Assembly: GCF_024704365.1 (NCBI RefSeq)
Contig: NZ_JAJDFY010000001.1
Location: 496,001-560,000, forward strand
From: Thermomonas sp. S9
GTDB taxonomy: Bacteria > Pseudomonadota > Gammaproteobacteria > Xanthomonadales > Xanthomonadaceae
DNA: 64,000 nucleotides
Direction of reading: 5' to 3'
A model generated the notes under the pieces. It ran no database searches, was not told the DNA's origin, and saw only the letters and a program-made list of their open reading frames with translations. Below are positions 9,920-20,750 of the stretch, piece by piece. How positions within the stretch are numbered: position 1 is the first letter of the stretch; each line of letters begins with the position of its first letter. The position numbers and the translations under genes were made by a program.

Positions 9920-10156
9920 TTAGACCTTCAGGCCCTGCTTGCGCAGGTCGGCGAGCACGGCGTCGATGCCGTTCTTGTCGATGGTGCGCAGCGCGGCGGT
10001 GGAAACACGGAGCTTGACCCAACGGTTCTCGGAGGCGACCCAGAAGCGGCGCTCGTGGAGGTTGGGCTGGAAGCGACGACGCGTCTTGCGGTTGGAGTGC
10101 GAGACGTTGTTGCCGGTCGTCGTGCGCTTGCCGGTGACTTGGCAGACTTTGGACAC
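9920..10156 (-). CDS. rpmB: 50S ribosomal protein L28
   Basis: A 78-residue large-subunit protein. [20 protein letters not shown] and the tail [18 protein letters not shown] are diagnostic. The start is GTG at 10156, behind an AGGTG ribosome site; the upstream in-frame extension has no similarity. It is the first gene of the rpmB-rpmG operon, and a CATAAT hexamer at 10259-10264 on the same strand may be its promoter, leaving a leader of about 100 nt. Confidence 0.96.
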   Translation of the reverse strand: MSKVCQVTGKRTTTGNNVSHSNRKTRRRFQPNLHERRFWVASENRWVKLRVSTAALRTIDKNGIDAVLADLRKQGLKV

Positions 10157-10341
10157 TGGGCACCTCGATGGTGGTTGGGTTGTCGCCCGTAGCCCGGGAG
10201 ACGGCGGCCCCGGCACGCGGCCGGGAGGGCGCTGCAACAAGACGCAGCGAGCCGCGCATTATGCCCGCCGCGCGGGCGCGCCGCAAGCCGCTGTATGCGT
10301 CCGCCACCTTGCAGCGCCAGTCGCGGTTGTACTGTGCGCGA

Positions 10342-12132
10342 TCAGCGGGGGTGGCTGGCGGGCGCGGCCTGCTGCGCGGCGATCCAGCCCCGCACCTGCA
10401 CCTGCAGCACCGGCAGCGGCAGCGCGCCCTGGCCCAGCACCACGTCGTGGAAGGCGCGCACGTCGAAGCGCGGGCCCAGCGCGGTTTCCGCCTCGCGGCG
10501 CAGGTCGCGAACCACAAGTTCGCCCAGCTTGTAGCTCAGCGCCTGCGCCGGCCAGCTGATGTAGCGGTCCACCTCGGTGGTGATTTCATGCTCGGACAGC
10601 GCGGTGTTGTCGCGCAGGTAGGCCACCGCGCGCGCGCGGCTCCAGCCGTCGTGGTGGATGCCGGTATCGATCACCAGCCGGCAGGCGCGCCACATCGCGT
10701 AGGTGAGGCGGCCGAACTCCTCGTAGGGCGTCTGGTAGATGCCCATTTCCTCGCCCAGCCACTCGCTGTACAGCGCCCAGCCCTCGCCGTAGGCGCTGAT
10801 GTACTCCTTGCGGAAGCCCGGCAGCGCACCCTGCTCGCGCACCAGCATCTGCTGCAGCGAATGCCCGGGCGCGGACTCGTGCAGGGTCAGCGCCGGCAGG
10901 TTGTACAGCGGGCGGCTGGGCAGGTCGTAGGTGTTCACCCAGTACACGTCGGCACTGCCGCGGCCGGCGGTCCAGTACGGCGCGATCGCCGCCGGCACCG
11001 GCGCGATGGTGAAGCGCCCGCGCGGCAGGGTGCCGATCAGGCGGCCGAGCTGGCCGTCCACCCGCTTGCTGATCCAGGCCGCGCGCTCCAGCAGCTGCTG
11101 CGGGGTCTGCGCGTAGAACTGCGGGTCGGTGCGCAGGAAGGCGAGGAAATCAGCGAACCGGGTCTGCGGCGAACGCCCGCGGAAGCCGAGGCGGTCGATG
11201 ATCGCCTCCATCTGCGCGCGCAGGTCGGCGACCTCGCGCAGGCCGATCGCGTGGATCTGCCCGGGCGCCAGGTCGAGCGTGGTGTAGCGGCGGATCTGCT
11301 CGCGGTAGTAGGCCTTGCCGTCGGGCAGGGCCTCGGCGGCCAGGCTGGTGCGCGCGCGCGGCAGGTACTCGTCGCGGAAGAACGCCAGCAGCCGGCGGTA
11401 GGCGGGGATCACCGCCTCGGCGATCGCGGCGCGGCCTTCCGCGCGCAGCGCGTCCTGTTCGGCGGCCGGGATCGTCGCCGGCAGTTTCGCGTAAGGCGCG
11501 TACATCGCGGCCGCCTCCGGGTCCTGCAGCGCGGCCACCGCGGCGATCGCACCGTCGCGCCCGGCGAGCACCGCGCGCGGCACCGAGAACCCGCGCGCGA
11601 GTCCCGCGCGCATGTTGGCGATCTGCTGGTCGAAGTAGCGCGGCACGTCGCGCAACCGCGCGGCGTAGGCGCGGTAGGCGGCGGCATCGCGCAGCTCGAC
11701 GCGGGCCATGAAGTCGAGGTCCGACCAGAATGCGCTGTCGGAATTGAACGGCATCTCGTAGTCGCGGAAACGCAGCGCGGCGATACGGTGCTCGATCTGC
11801 GGCCGGTACACCGCGTAGTTCAGGCGCCCGGCCGGCGAGAGCGCGGCCACGTCGATCGCGTCCAGCCGGCGCAGCACGTCCTGCAGATAGGCCAGGCGCG
11901 CCGCCTGCGCGGCCGGGCCGACATCGGGCAGGCGCGTCTGCGATGCGGCGTCGGCGCCGCTGTCGCTGTCCTCGTTCCAGTCGCCGGCCTGCTGCGTGCG
12001 CCAGGCCCATTCGGCCTTGTAGAGGGCCTCGAAGGCGTTGTCCGCGGCGCTCCCGGCGTTTGCGGCAGGCGACTGCGCGGCATGCGACGCGAGCGGCAGC
12101 AGCAGGCAGCAGGCGAGCACGAACGATTTCAC
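10342..12132 (-). CDS. DUF885 family exported protein (putative metallopeptidase-like)
   Basis: A 596-residue protein with a signal peptide ([14 protein letters not shown]). DUF885 proteins are large, helical, secreted enzymes common in xanthomonads and related distantly to M32-like metallopeptidases. The motif [10 protein letters not shown] near residue 400 and the helix [15 protein letters not shown] are the conserved features. GTG 12132 is chosen because it opens directly into the signal peptide. Substrate is unknown. It lies between rpmB and the efflux operon with no sign of co-transcription. Intact. Confidence 0.85.
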   Translation of the reverse strand: MKSFVLACCLLLPLASHAAQSPAANAGSAADNAFEALYKAEWAWRTQQAGDWNEDSDSGADAASQTRLPDVGPAAQAARLAYLQDVLRRLDAIDVAALSPAGRLNYAVYRPQIEHRIAALRFRDYEMPFNSDSAFWSDLDFMARVELRDAAAYRAYAARLRDVPRYFDQQIANMRAGLARGFSVPRAVLAGRDGAIAAVAALQDPEAAAMYAPYAKLPATIPAAEQDALRAEGRAAIAEAVIPAYRRLLAFFRDEYLPRARTSLAAEALPDGKAYYREQIRRYTTLDLAPGQIHAIGLREVADLRAQMEAIIDRLGFRGRSPQTRFADFLAFLRTDPQFYAQTPQQLLERAAWISKRVDGQLGRLIGTLPRGRFTIAPVPAAIAPYWTAGRGSADVYWVNTYDLPSRPLYNLPALTLHESAPGHSLQQMLVREQGALPGFRKEYISAYGEGWALYSEWLGEEMGIYQTPYEEFGRLTYAMWRACRLVIDTGIHHDGWSRARAVAYLRDNTALSEHEITTEVDRYISWPAQALSYKLGELVVRDLRREAETALGPRFDVRAFHDVVLGQGALPLPVLQVQVRGWIAAQQAAPASHPR

Positions 12133-12239
12133 GGTGCGGCTTCCGGTGGGCGAGGCTGCGGATCGTAGCACCGGCATTGGCGCGTCATTCCGGCACCGGC
12201 GGACGTGGATGCCGCGATGGTCCGGGCAGGCGAATGCGC

Positions 12240-13511
12240 TCACTCGCGCGGCGTGCCGTCGGCCTCGTCCGCGTTGTCGTGCCACAGCTCGTGGCTGTCG
12301 ATCCGCACCAGCAGCGCCGCGTCCAGCGCGTCCACCCGCGCCTGGCGCTCCTGGCTGCGGCTGGCGCGGGCGTTGCGCTGCGCCAGCGCTCATTCGGCCA
12401 GCGGTGCCTCGCCCAGTTCCCAGGCGCGCCGGGTGCGCGCGGCCGCGGCCTCCTGCGCGGTGGCCGCGGCCTGCAGCGCCTGCCACTGCGCGTGCCGGGC
12501 CTCGGCCAGATCGGCGGTGGCCTGGGCCTCGCGCGTGATCGACAGCCGCATGCCGTCCACCTCGGCCTGCGCCATGTCGGCGCGCGCTGCCTCGCGCGCG
12601 GCGACGTCGCGCCGGTAGCGCCCGCCCAGCGGCACCGACAGCACCACCCCGACCGCGCGCTCGGCGCCGCCGCGGTCGTCCAGCACGCGCAGGCCGATGC
12701 TCGGGTCGGGCAGGCGGTCGGCGCGTGCGCGCGCGGCCACCTGCTGCTGGCGCAGCGCGTCCTGTTCGGCGATCCCGATCTCGTGGCTGCGCGCGATGAT
12801 CAGGTCGCGCCAGTAGGCGACGCCGCCCGGCAGCGGTGCCGGGTCCGGCAGCGACGGCGGCGTGGCCGGCAGCGGCAGCTGCGGGTAGGTGACGGCAAGC
12901 GCCTTGCGCGCGGCCTCGGCCTCGGCGGCGGCGCGCAGCGCCTCGGCCTGCAGCTGCGCGAGCTCGGCGTCCATCGTGTCCAGCTCGCGGCGCGCGGCGT
13001 CGCCCAGCTGTACCCGGCGCGCCAGCGCCTGCCGCGCCTGCCGCATCAGCTCCAGCTGCGCCTGCGCGTCCGCATCCAGCAGGCGCGCGCGCAGCCAGCC
13101 CATCCAGTCGTGGCCCAGCCGGCGCGCGGCCTGGTGGGTGGCATCGTCGATCCGCAGGTTCGCGGCGATGTTCGCGTGGCGGCCGATTTCGCGGTCCAGC
13201 GCGGCCTTGCCCGGCAGCCGGATGCGGCGGCTGATCTGGCCCTCGAACTCGCGGTAGCGCAGGTCGGGCGCCACGCTGCGCCGCTGCGGGATCAGCTGTG
13301 CTTCCCATTCGTAGCTGCCGGCGGCGAGCGCGCGCGAGTCGGCCTGGGTCGCCTGCGCCGCGGCGACTGCGGCGCGCACCTCGGGCTGCGCGGCCAGCGC
13401 GCGCTGGGCCAGCGGCTCCGGCGGCAGGAACGCGGCGTCGCCCGCGTGCGCCGGAAGCGCACCCAGTGCCAGCGCCAGCAGTGGCGAGCTGATCGTGGGG
13501 CGAATCTTCAT
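12240..13511 (-). CDS. CzcC-like outer-membrane efflux protein (TolC family), in-frame TGA
   Basis: Outer-membrane channel of the heavy-metal RND system. The 423-residue frame has a signal peptide (ALALGALPAHA) and two TolC-type repeats of coiled-coil helices. At 12390-12392 the frame holds TGA in the sequence LAE-stop-ALAQRN. The same frame then continues in family-like sequence for 49 codons to TGA at 12240 (ending with HELWHDNADEADGTPRE). A Leu or Trp codon is expected at the stop, so this is either a point nonsense change or a sequence error. It overlaps the DUF3240 gene by 4 bp (ATGA) and is last in the operon. Confidence 0.82.
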
Positions 13512-13795
13512 GCCAGCCTCCCGGCGGCCAGCACCGGCTCGGTCCACCAGCGCACGTCCTGCGAGGCCACCGTGGCACGCACCGCATCCAGCGCCACGTC
13601 CAGCTGCGCCGGGTCGATCAGCATCCACAGCACCCGCCGCTGCACGCGCCCGCGCACCTGCTCGCCCGGCGAGGCGCGCCGGAAATCGCTGGTATGGCCC
13701 TCGGCGTGGAACAGGGTGTAGCCGGGCAGGCCGGCGTGCGCGGACAGGGCCTCGGTGATGCCGTCCTCCAGCTCCGGCGGGAACACCAGGGTCAT
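13508..13795 (-). CDS. DUF3240 family protein
   Basis: A 95-residue small soluble protein beginning MTLVFPPELEDGITEAL. DUF3240 proteins are found inside cobalt/zinc/cadmium RND operons; their structure is PII-like but function is not established. Here it sits 13 bp after czcA and overlaps czcC by 4 bp, so it belongs to the efflux operon. Intact. Confidence 0.82.
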   Translation of the reverse strand: MTLVFPPELEDGITEALSAHAGLPGYTLFHAEGHTSDFRRASPGEQVRGRVQRRVLWMLIDPAQLDVALDAVRATVASQDVRWWTEPVLAAGRLA

Positions 13796-13808
13796 GCGGA
13801 TCGGGGGC

Positions 13809-16800
13809 TCATGGCGAGGCTCCGGGGGCGGGCGGCGCGGGATGGGCGAAGCGGCGGTACAGCAGCGGCAGCAGCAGCAGGGTCAGCGCGGTCGAACTCA
13901 CCAGCCCGCCGATCACCACGATCGCCAGCGGGCGCTGGATCTCCGAGCCGGGCCCGCTGGCCAGCAGCAGCGGCACCAGCCCGAACGCGGTGATGCTGGC
14001 GGTCATCAGCACCGGGCGCAGGCGCCGCAGCGCGCCCTCGCGCACCACCCGCTCGATCGGCAGCCCCAGGGCGTGCAGCTGGTTGAAGTGCGCCACCAGC
14101 ACCAGCCCGTTGAGCACCGCGATGCCGAGCAGGGCGATGAAGCCGACCGAGGCCGGCACCGACAGGTACTGCCCCGACAGCCACAGCGCGAGGATGCCGC
14201 CGACCAGCGCGAACGGGATGTTGCCGAGGATCAGCAGCGCCTGGCGCGCCGAGCCGAAGGTCGTGAACAGCACCACGAAGATCAGCCCCAGCGCGACCGG
14301 CACCACCAGCCCGAGGCGTGCGGCGGCGCGCTGCTGGTTCTCGAACTGGCCGCCCCACACCAGCCGGTAGCCGGACGGCAGCGGCACCTGGCGCGCCACC
14401 GCGGCGCGCGCCTCGGCCACGAAGCCGACCAGGTCGCGCCCGCTGACGTTGGCCTGGACCAGGGCGAAGCGCGAGCCGCCCTCACGGCGCACCGCGACCG
14501 GGCCGGTGGCGGGGGCGATCGTGGCCACGGCCGCCAGCGGGATGTCGCCGCTGCCGTCGCCGCGCGCCAGCAGGCTGCGCCCGAAGCGCTCGGCCGATTG
14601 CCGCAGGTCGCGGTCGCCGCGCACCAGGATCGGGGTGCGCTTGTCGGGTTCGATCACGCTGCCGGCACGCATGCCTTCCAGCTGCGCGCGCAGCTCGTCC
14701 TGCACCGCGCTGACGCTGAGCCCGGCGCGGCCGGCGGCCTGCGGGTCCACCCGCACCTGCAGGTACTGCACGTGGTCGGCGGCCTGGGTGAGCACGTCCT
14801 GCGCGCCGCGGATGCCCTCCAGGGTGGCGGCGATGCGCGCGGACAGCTCGCCCAGGGTTTCCAGGTCCGGGCCGAACACCTTGATCGCCACGTCGCCGCG
14901 GCTGCCGGTGAGCATCTCCGACACCCGCATCTCGATCGGCTGGGTGAAGCCGTAGTCCAGCCCCGGGAAATCCGCCATCACCGCGCGGATGCGGTCGGCG
15001 AGCGCCTGCTTGTCGGCCACACGCCACTGATCGCGCGGCGCCAGCTGCATGAACATGTCGGTCTCGTTCAGGCCCATTGGATCCAGCCCGAGCTCGTCGG
15101 CGCCGGCGCGCGCGATGATGTGGCGCACCTCCGGCACCCGCGCCAGGATCGCGCGCGCCACCGCGTCGTCGGTCGCCAGCGAGGCCTGCAGGCTGATCGA
15201 GGCCGGCTCTTGCAGCTGCAGCAGGATGTCGCCTTCGTCCATGGTCGGCATGAAGGTCTTGCCGGTGCCCGCCAGGCCAGCACGCCCAGCAGCAGGGCGC
15301 CCGCGGCCGCGCCCAGCGCCACCCGCGGGTGCGCGAGCGCGCGTTCCAGCAGCGGCTGGTACAGCGCATGCAGCCGGCGCATCAGCTCACGGTTCGCCGT
15401 GCGCGCGCTCCTGCAGCAGCAGCGCAGCCAGCACCGGCACCAGGGTCAGCGACAGCAGCAGCGAGGCGCCCAGCGCGAACACGATGGTCAGCGCCACCGG
15501 CGCGAACAGCTTGCCTTCCAGCCCCTGCAGGGTCAGCAGCGGCATGAAGGTGAGGCAGATGATGAGGATGCCGGCGGCCACCGGCACCGCCACCTCGCGG
15601 GTGGCGGCATACACCCGGTGCAGGCGCGGCAGGTGCGCGCCGGGTGCCTGCGGGTCGAGCCGGCTGACCGCGTTCTCCACCACCACCACCGCGGCGTCCA
15701 CCAGCATGCCGATCGCGATCGCCAGCCCACCCAGGCTCATCAGGTTGGCGCTCATCCCGGTCAGCCGCATCAGCAGGAAGGTGGCCAGCGCCGCCAGCGG
15801 CAACATCAGCGCCACCACCAGCGCCGCGCGCAGCTCGCCGAGGAACAGCAGGAGCAGCACCACCACCAGCACGGTGGCTTCCAGCAGCGCGTGCTCGACG
15901 GTGCCGACCGCGCGCTGGATCAGGCTGCTGCGGTCGTAGAACGGCACGATCCGCACCCCCGGCGGCAGGCCCGGGGCCAGCTCGTCCAGGCGCTGGCGCA
16001 CCGACTTGACCAGGGTGCTGGCATCCGCGCCGCGCAGTGCGACCACGATGCCTTCCACCGTCTCGCCCTTGCCATCGCGGGTCACCGCGCCGTAACGGGT
16101 CAGCGCGTCCACCCGCACCTGCGCCACGTCGCCTATCCGCAGCGGCGGCGGGCCCTCGCGCAGCGGCAGCGCGGCGATGTCGGCGGCATCGCGCAGCGCG
16201 CCTTCCACCCGCACGATCAGGGTTTCCTCGCCGGCCTCCACCCGGCCGGCGCCGTCGTTGCGGTTGTTGCGCTCGATCGCCTGCGCCAGATCGGCCAGGC
16301 GCAAGCCGGCCTGCGCCAGTTTGGCCGGATCGGGTACGACCACGAAACTGCGCGCCTGCCCGCCCAGCGCGTTGACGTCCGCGACCCCGGGCAGGGTGCG
16401 CAGCGCCGGGCGCAGGGTCCAGTCGAGCAGGGTGCGGCGCTGGGCCAGGCTCAGGCCGCCGCCCTCGATGCTGAACATGTACACGTCCGACAGCGGGGTG
16501 GAGATCGGCGCCAGCCCGCCCTCGATGCCGGCCGGCAGCCCGGGCGCCACCGCGGCGTAGCGCTCCGCGACCTGCTGCCGCGCCCAGTAGAGGTCGGTGC
16601 CTTCCTCGAAGTCGAGGGTGAGGTCGGCGATCGCGTACTTGGCGGTGGAGCGCAGCATGCTGGCGCGCGGGGTGCCCAGCAGTTCCATTTCCAGCGGCGC
16701 GATCACACGCTGCTCCACTTCCTCCGGCGTCATGCCCGGGGCTTTCAGGATCAGCTTGACCTGGGTGGGCGAAATGTCGGGGTAGGCGTCGATCGGCAGG

Positions 16801-16898
16801 TGCGCGAACGCCCACGCCCCGGCCGCGGCGAGTCCGAGCGCGGCCAGCAGGACCAGCAGGCGCTGGCGCAGCGAGAATTCGGTGAGGCGGGTCAGCAC
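13809..16898 (-). CDS. czcA: CzcA/CusA-family heavy-metal RND transporter, two frame breaks
   Basis: Proton-driven inner-membrane pump of the HME-RND family. Corrected length is 1029 residues, usual for CzcA. The first half (GTG start at 16898) ends with the transmembrane block LMSLGGLAIAIGMLVDAAVVV carrying the conserved aspartate. The second half begins near FMPTMDEGDILLQLQEP and ends in transmembrane helices such as LLGIAVLNGLVLV. Frame breaks lie at about 15387 (one base extra, at a TGA where Trp is expected) and 15270 (one base missing in a G run). It starts 10 bp after czcB. Metal specificity (Co/Zn/Cd versus Cu/Ag) cannot be decided here. Confidence 0.9.
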
Positions 16899-16908
16899 GA
16901 CGGCGGCC

Positions 16909-18057
16909 TCACTGCGCGCTGCCGCCGGCGGGCGCGCCGGCCGGCGCCGGCAGCAGCGCCTTCAGGGCGACAGTGCCGCGGGTCACCACGTCCATCCCGG
17001 GGCGCAGCGCGGGGGCCTGCACCACCGCGTGCACGCCGTCGTTCCCGAGCACGCGGGGGATGCGCACGGCGCGGAAGCGGTCGCCGTCACGGGCGTAGGC
17101 CACGTGGCGTTCGCCGTCCGGCAGCAGGGCCTGGGCCGGGATCGCCAGCGCGTCGGCCGGGGCTGGCAGCAGCAGGGTCACCGCGAAGCGCCTCGCCGGG
17201 GACGTGCCCGGCGGGGTCCTCGAAACGGGCGCGCACCGGCACCTGCTGGCTGGCCGGGTCGAGGTCGGCGCCGACCGCCGTCACCCGCGCCGCGCTGCCG
17301 TCGGCCAGCGCCACCCGCAGCCCCGGCGCGAGCTGCGCGCGCAGCCCGGCGGCGACCGTGAAGCCGATGTCCAGGCGCGCGGGGTCGGCGATCAGCAGCG
17401 CCGGCGCCTGTGCCGGCAGCGCGTCCCCGGGGCGCACCATGCGCCGCAGCACCTTGCCGGCGATCGGCGCCAGCAGTTCGATCTCGCCGCCGTCTGCAAG
17501 ACGCACGCGGACCCCGCCCAGGGCATCGCGCGCGCGCGCCAGTTCCGCCTGCGCGGCGCGCGCCTGGGCCTGGCTCTGCTCGCTGCGCGCCGCCGGGATG
17601 ATGCCTTCCGCCAGCAGCTGCGCATCGCGCCGCGCCTGGCGACTGGCGACCTCCGCCTCGCTGCCGGCGCGCGCCAGCTCGGCGCCCGCGCGCAGGCATC
17701 CGGGCTGCGCAGGCGCAGCACCGGCTGCCCGGCGCGGACCTGCTCGCCTTCGTGCACCAGCAGCGCCGAGACCGTGCCCGCCCACGGCGAGGCCACCTGC
17801 TGGCTGGCTTCCAGCGGCGCCTCGGTCTGCGCCGGCAGGCCGGTGACCGGCACGCGGTCGGCGCGCCGCACCGGCGCCAGCGCGATGCCCAGGCCCTGCA
17901 CCTGCGAGGGCGCCAGCTGCACGCTGCCATCAGGGGCGGCGGCCGGAGCCGCGGCGGCGGCGGTGGCCTCGCTGCGCGGCCACAGCCGCCAGCCCAGCAG
18001 GGCGAGGATGGCGGCGGCACCGGCGATGCCGGCAGCGCGGCGCAGGCGCGGGCTCAT
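16909..18057 (-). CDS. czcB: CzcB-like periplasmic adaptor (membrane fusion protein), two frame breaks
   Basis: Links the CzcA pump to the outer-membrane channel. Corrected length is 382 residues. The N-terminal anchor (AGAAAILALLGWRLW) is followed by a lipoyl half-motif (VSALLVHEGEQVRAGQPVLRL), a helical hairpin (VASRQARRDAQLLAEG), the second lipoyl half (IAGKVLRRMVRPGDALPAQ) and a beta-barrel domain. Breaks lie near 17700 (base missing) and 17193 (one G extra). It is first in the efflux operon, 275 bp downstream of the sensor kinase. No histidine-rich metal-binding segment is visible. Confidence 0.85.
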
Positions 18058-18262
18058 CGGCGCACCCCGTGCGGGCAGTCGGAACGGAGGGGCGTGCGCG
18101 GGATCCTGGGCGACATGGCGGCGTCCGGCGGGCGGAAGGGGCCGCCAGCGTCGCGCGCCAGGCTTTGGGCTTGCTTAAGACGCCGCCGGAAGGCGCAGGG
18201 CCGGGGTCGCGCGTCGCCCGCTTTCCCGTCCGCGCGTGGCGCGTGTCGCTGGGGGAACGGGC

Positions 18263-18295
18263 CCGTCCGTGGTTCGACAGGCTCACCACGAACGG
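18263..18295. repeat. REP-like 33-bp imperfect palindrome
   Basis: CCGTCCGTGGT (18263-18273) and ACCACGAACGG (18285-18295) pair at 10 of 11 positions around TCGACAGGCTC. The same kind of element, with core GAGCCTGTCGA, is a widespread intergenic repeat in proteobacteria. It lies between the sensor-kinase stop and czcB, where it could act as a terminator or mRNA-stabilising hairpin. Confidence 0.6.
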
Positions 18296-18332
18296 GGAGG
18301 GAGCGCACCACGGTTCACTCACCGCGCGTCAC

Positions 18333-19727
18333 TCACAGCGCGGGCAGCGGACCGATGCGCGCCTGCAGCTGGCCGTCTTCCAGCGCGAACTCCAGCGGGA
18401 CCGCGAGCGCGTCCGCGAGCGCCCGGCACAGGGCCAGGCCGAGGCCGGCGTGCAGCGCGGTGCCGCCTTCGCCTTCGCGGCGCCAGAAGCGTTCACCGAA
18501 ATGCGCCACCTCCGTGGCCGCCAGTCCCGGTGCGGCATTCCCGACGACCAGCCGCCAGCCATCCGGGGTGCGCCATAAGTGGACCTGCAGCTGGCTCGCC
18601 GCCGGTGCGTATTCGATCGCGTTGTCCAGCAGGTTGCTGGCCAGCCGTTCCAGCATCCCGGCATCGCCCAGGCACCAGGCGCTGGCGGGCAGGGTGGCGG
18701 CCAGCTGTAGCGCGCGCGCCTGCAGCCGCGGCGCGGCGGCGCCCAGCAGGGTGCGCAGCAGCACGCCGAGGTCGAACGGATCGGTGGACGGCCGCTCCAG
18801 TCCGGATTCGATCCGCGCCAGGGTCAGCAGCGATTCGATGCTGCGCTGCATGCGCTGGCTGGCTTCCAGGCTGGCCTGCAGGGCCGCCCGCGCCGGCGCG
18901 TCCTGCACCTGCGGCAGGGCGGCCTCGGCGCTGGCACGGATCTCGGCCACCGGGGTGCGCAGCTCGTGCGCCACGTCGCGGGCGAAGCGGCGCTCGCGCT
19001 GCAGCGCCAGGCGCAAGCGCTCCATGCCGGCCTGCAGGGCCTGCGCGAACGGATGCAGTTCGGCCGGCAGGTCGTCGGGCAGCCGCGCGGGGGTGTCGGC
19101 ATCGACGCCTGCGACCTGTGTGCGCAGGCGTTCCAGCAGGCCGAAGCTGCGCCCGACCGCTCACAGGCTGAGCAGCACCACCACCACCAGCGCCAGCGCG
19201 ATCCCGGAGGCCAGCAGCATGTGCACGCGGCGTTCCACCGAATCCCAGTGCGCGCGCTCGGTGCCCACTGCGAGTACGCCCGGGCGGCCGTCGGCATCCA
19301 CCTGCGCCTGCGCCAGCAGGCGGCCGGCATGGCCGTCCGGCAGGCGGGCGTCGTAATAGCGCGGCAGCGCGCCGGCGTCCGGCGCGGGCCACGGCAGCGC
19401 CAGCCCGTGGCTGTTCGGCGAGGTGGCCAGCACCCGGCCGTCGCGGTCGAACAGGGTGTAGAACTCGGTATGCCCGTCTTCCTGGTAGTCCGCCAGCGGC
19501 AGGTCGGCGCCGTGGCGCTGCAGGGAATGCGCGATCACCTCGGCGCGCAGGGTCAGGCCCTGGTCGAGATGGGCGTAGATCTCGCGGTCGATCAGGGTGT
19601 CCAGTAGCACGAACAGCAGCGCCAGCACGGCGCCGGCGGTCAGCGCCAGCTGCCAGGCCAGACGCCGGCGCAGCGACCAGTCGCGCCCGCGGGGCACATC
19701 CGATGGCATGTCCGTGGGTACGCTCAT
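18333..19727 (-). CDS. Two-component sensor histidine kinase, in-frame TGA
   Basis: A 464-residue membrane kinase that should phosphorylate the regulator encoded just upstream. One transmembrane helix near residues 25-47, a periplasmic sensor loop, a second helix near 168-188, then the H-box (FARDVAHELRTPVAEIR), N-box (ASNLLDNAIEYAP) and a short G-box (GLGLALCRAL). At 19161-19163 the frame reads LLSL-stop-AVGRSFGLLERL; the same frame continues, so one codon (Trp or Leu expected) is altered. The start overlaps the regulator stop (ATGA). It stands upstream of the metal-efflux operon on the same strand and may control it. Confidence 0.85.
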
Positions 19728-20389
19728 GGGATGGTGTAGCCGAAGCCACGGCGGGTCTGGATCGGGTTGCCGGCGCCGGCGCGCGCCAGCTTGGCGCGCA
19801 GGGTGCTCAGGATCACCTCCACCACCTTGTCGGAGGCGTCGCTGCCGTGGTCGTACAGGCGCTCGAACAGCTGTGCGCGCGAAAGCACGTGGCCGCGGTC
19901 GCGCAGCAGCACTTCCAGCAGCGCGTATTCCTTGGGCGAGAGGTCGAGGTCGCGGCCGGCGTGGCGGGCCAGGCGCAGGCGCGGGTCCAGTTCGATCGCC
20001 CCCAGCCGCAGCAGCGGTGGCTGCGCGCGCGGCGGCCGCCGCACCAGCGCGCGCAGGCGCGCCAGCAGCTCGTCCAGCGCGAATGGCTTCACCAGGTAGT
20101 CGTCGGCGCCGGCGTCCAGCGCCCGCACGCGGTCGGCCACCTGGTCGCGCGCCGACAGCACCAGCACGGGCACCGCGTCGCCGCCCGCGCGCAGGCGTTC
20201 GAGCACGGCAAAGCCATCCAGCCGGGGCAGCATCAAATCGAGCACCACCGCATCGTAGGCGTGCGCGTGCAGGTGGGCCAGCGCCTGCTGGCCGTCGCAG
20301 GCGAGGTCGCAGGCGTGGCCGGCGCGCTCCAGGTGGTCGTGCAGGGTCTGCCCGAGCACCGCCGAATCCTCGACCAGCAGCACCCGCAT
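19724..20389 (-). CDS. OmpR/PhoB-family response regulator
   Basis: A 221-residue transcription regulator. The receiver domain has the acidic pocket (VEDS), phospho-acceptor aspartate in VVLDLMLPRLDG and lysine in YLVKPF. The C-terminal winged helix contains LSPKEYALLEVLL and ends RRGFGYTIP. It overlaps the kinase gene by 4 bp. The pair resembles QseBC/PmrAB or CzcRS-type systems; the neighbouring RND operon favours a metal response, but this is inference. Intact. Confidence 0.9.
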   Translation of the reverse strand: MRVLLVEDSAVLGQTLHDHLERAGHACDLACDGQQALAHLHAHAYDAVVLDLMLPRLDGFAVLERLRAGGDAVPVLVLSARDQVADRVRALDAGADDYLVKPFALDELLARLRALVRRPPRAQPPLLRLGAIELDPRLRLARHAGRDLDLSPKEYALLEVLLRDRGHVLSRAQLFERLYDHGSDASDKVVEVILSTLRAKLARAGAGNPIQTRRGFGYTIP

Positions 20390-20399
20390 CGCGGCCCTC

Positions 20400-20750
20400 T
20401 CAATGACCGTTGCGGTCGCGATGCCAGCCGCGGTGGCGGATGTCCAGATACAGGCTGTAGCAGGCGGTGAAGGTCGGGAACAGGTTCTGCAGGATGCCGA
20501 CCGCGTCGTTCTTGCCGAAGATGAAGTAGCTCAGCGTCATCACGCTGCCGAGGATGCTCATGTACCAGAACAGGCGCGGGATCACCGGCTTGCCGTGGCG
20601 GCGGCTGGCGATGAACTGCACCAGCCAGCGCCCGCCGAACATCAGCGCGCCGACTAAGCCGATCAGCTTCCACGGGGTCATGTGGATGCCGGTCCAGGCC
20701 AGCGCGGCCAGCGGCGTGTCCATGAAGCCGACCGGCGCGGCGACGCTCAT
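20400..20750 (-). CDS. LpxB N-terminal-like (LABN) small membrane protein
   Basis: A 116-residue protein with three predicted membrane helices. The family signature lies in FGGRWLVQFIASRRHGKPVIPRLFWYMS (residues about 40-67) and LSYFIFGKNDAVGILQN. Such proteins match the N-terminal extension of lipid-A-disaccharide synthase and are commonly encoded beside a GT2 glycosyltransferase, as here, where the ATG overlaps its stop. They are thought to help transfer sugars on a lipid carrier at the envelope. Intact. Confidence 0.8.
   Translation of the reverse strand: MSVAAPVGFMDTPLAALAWTGIHMTPWKLIGLVGALMFGGRWLVQFIASRRHGKPVIPRLFWYMSILGSVMTLSYFIFGKNDAVGILQNLFPTFTACYSLYLDIRHRGWHRDRNGH

Noticed and set aside
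10342-13587. Single 1081-residue protein on the minus strand
   Set aside because: It joins a shadow of czcC with the DUF885 gene; the signal peptide at 12132 marks the true start.
13755-17846. Open frame of 1363 codons on the + strand across the efflux operon
   Set aside because: Antisense shadow of czcA/czcB in GC-rich DNA; composition is Arg/Gln/His-rich without domains.
12390-19163. TGA read as tryptophan (altered code)
   Set aside because: Trp is coded by TGG throughout, many genes end in TGA, and most breaks are shifts that recoding would not repair.
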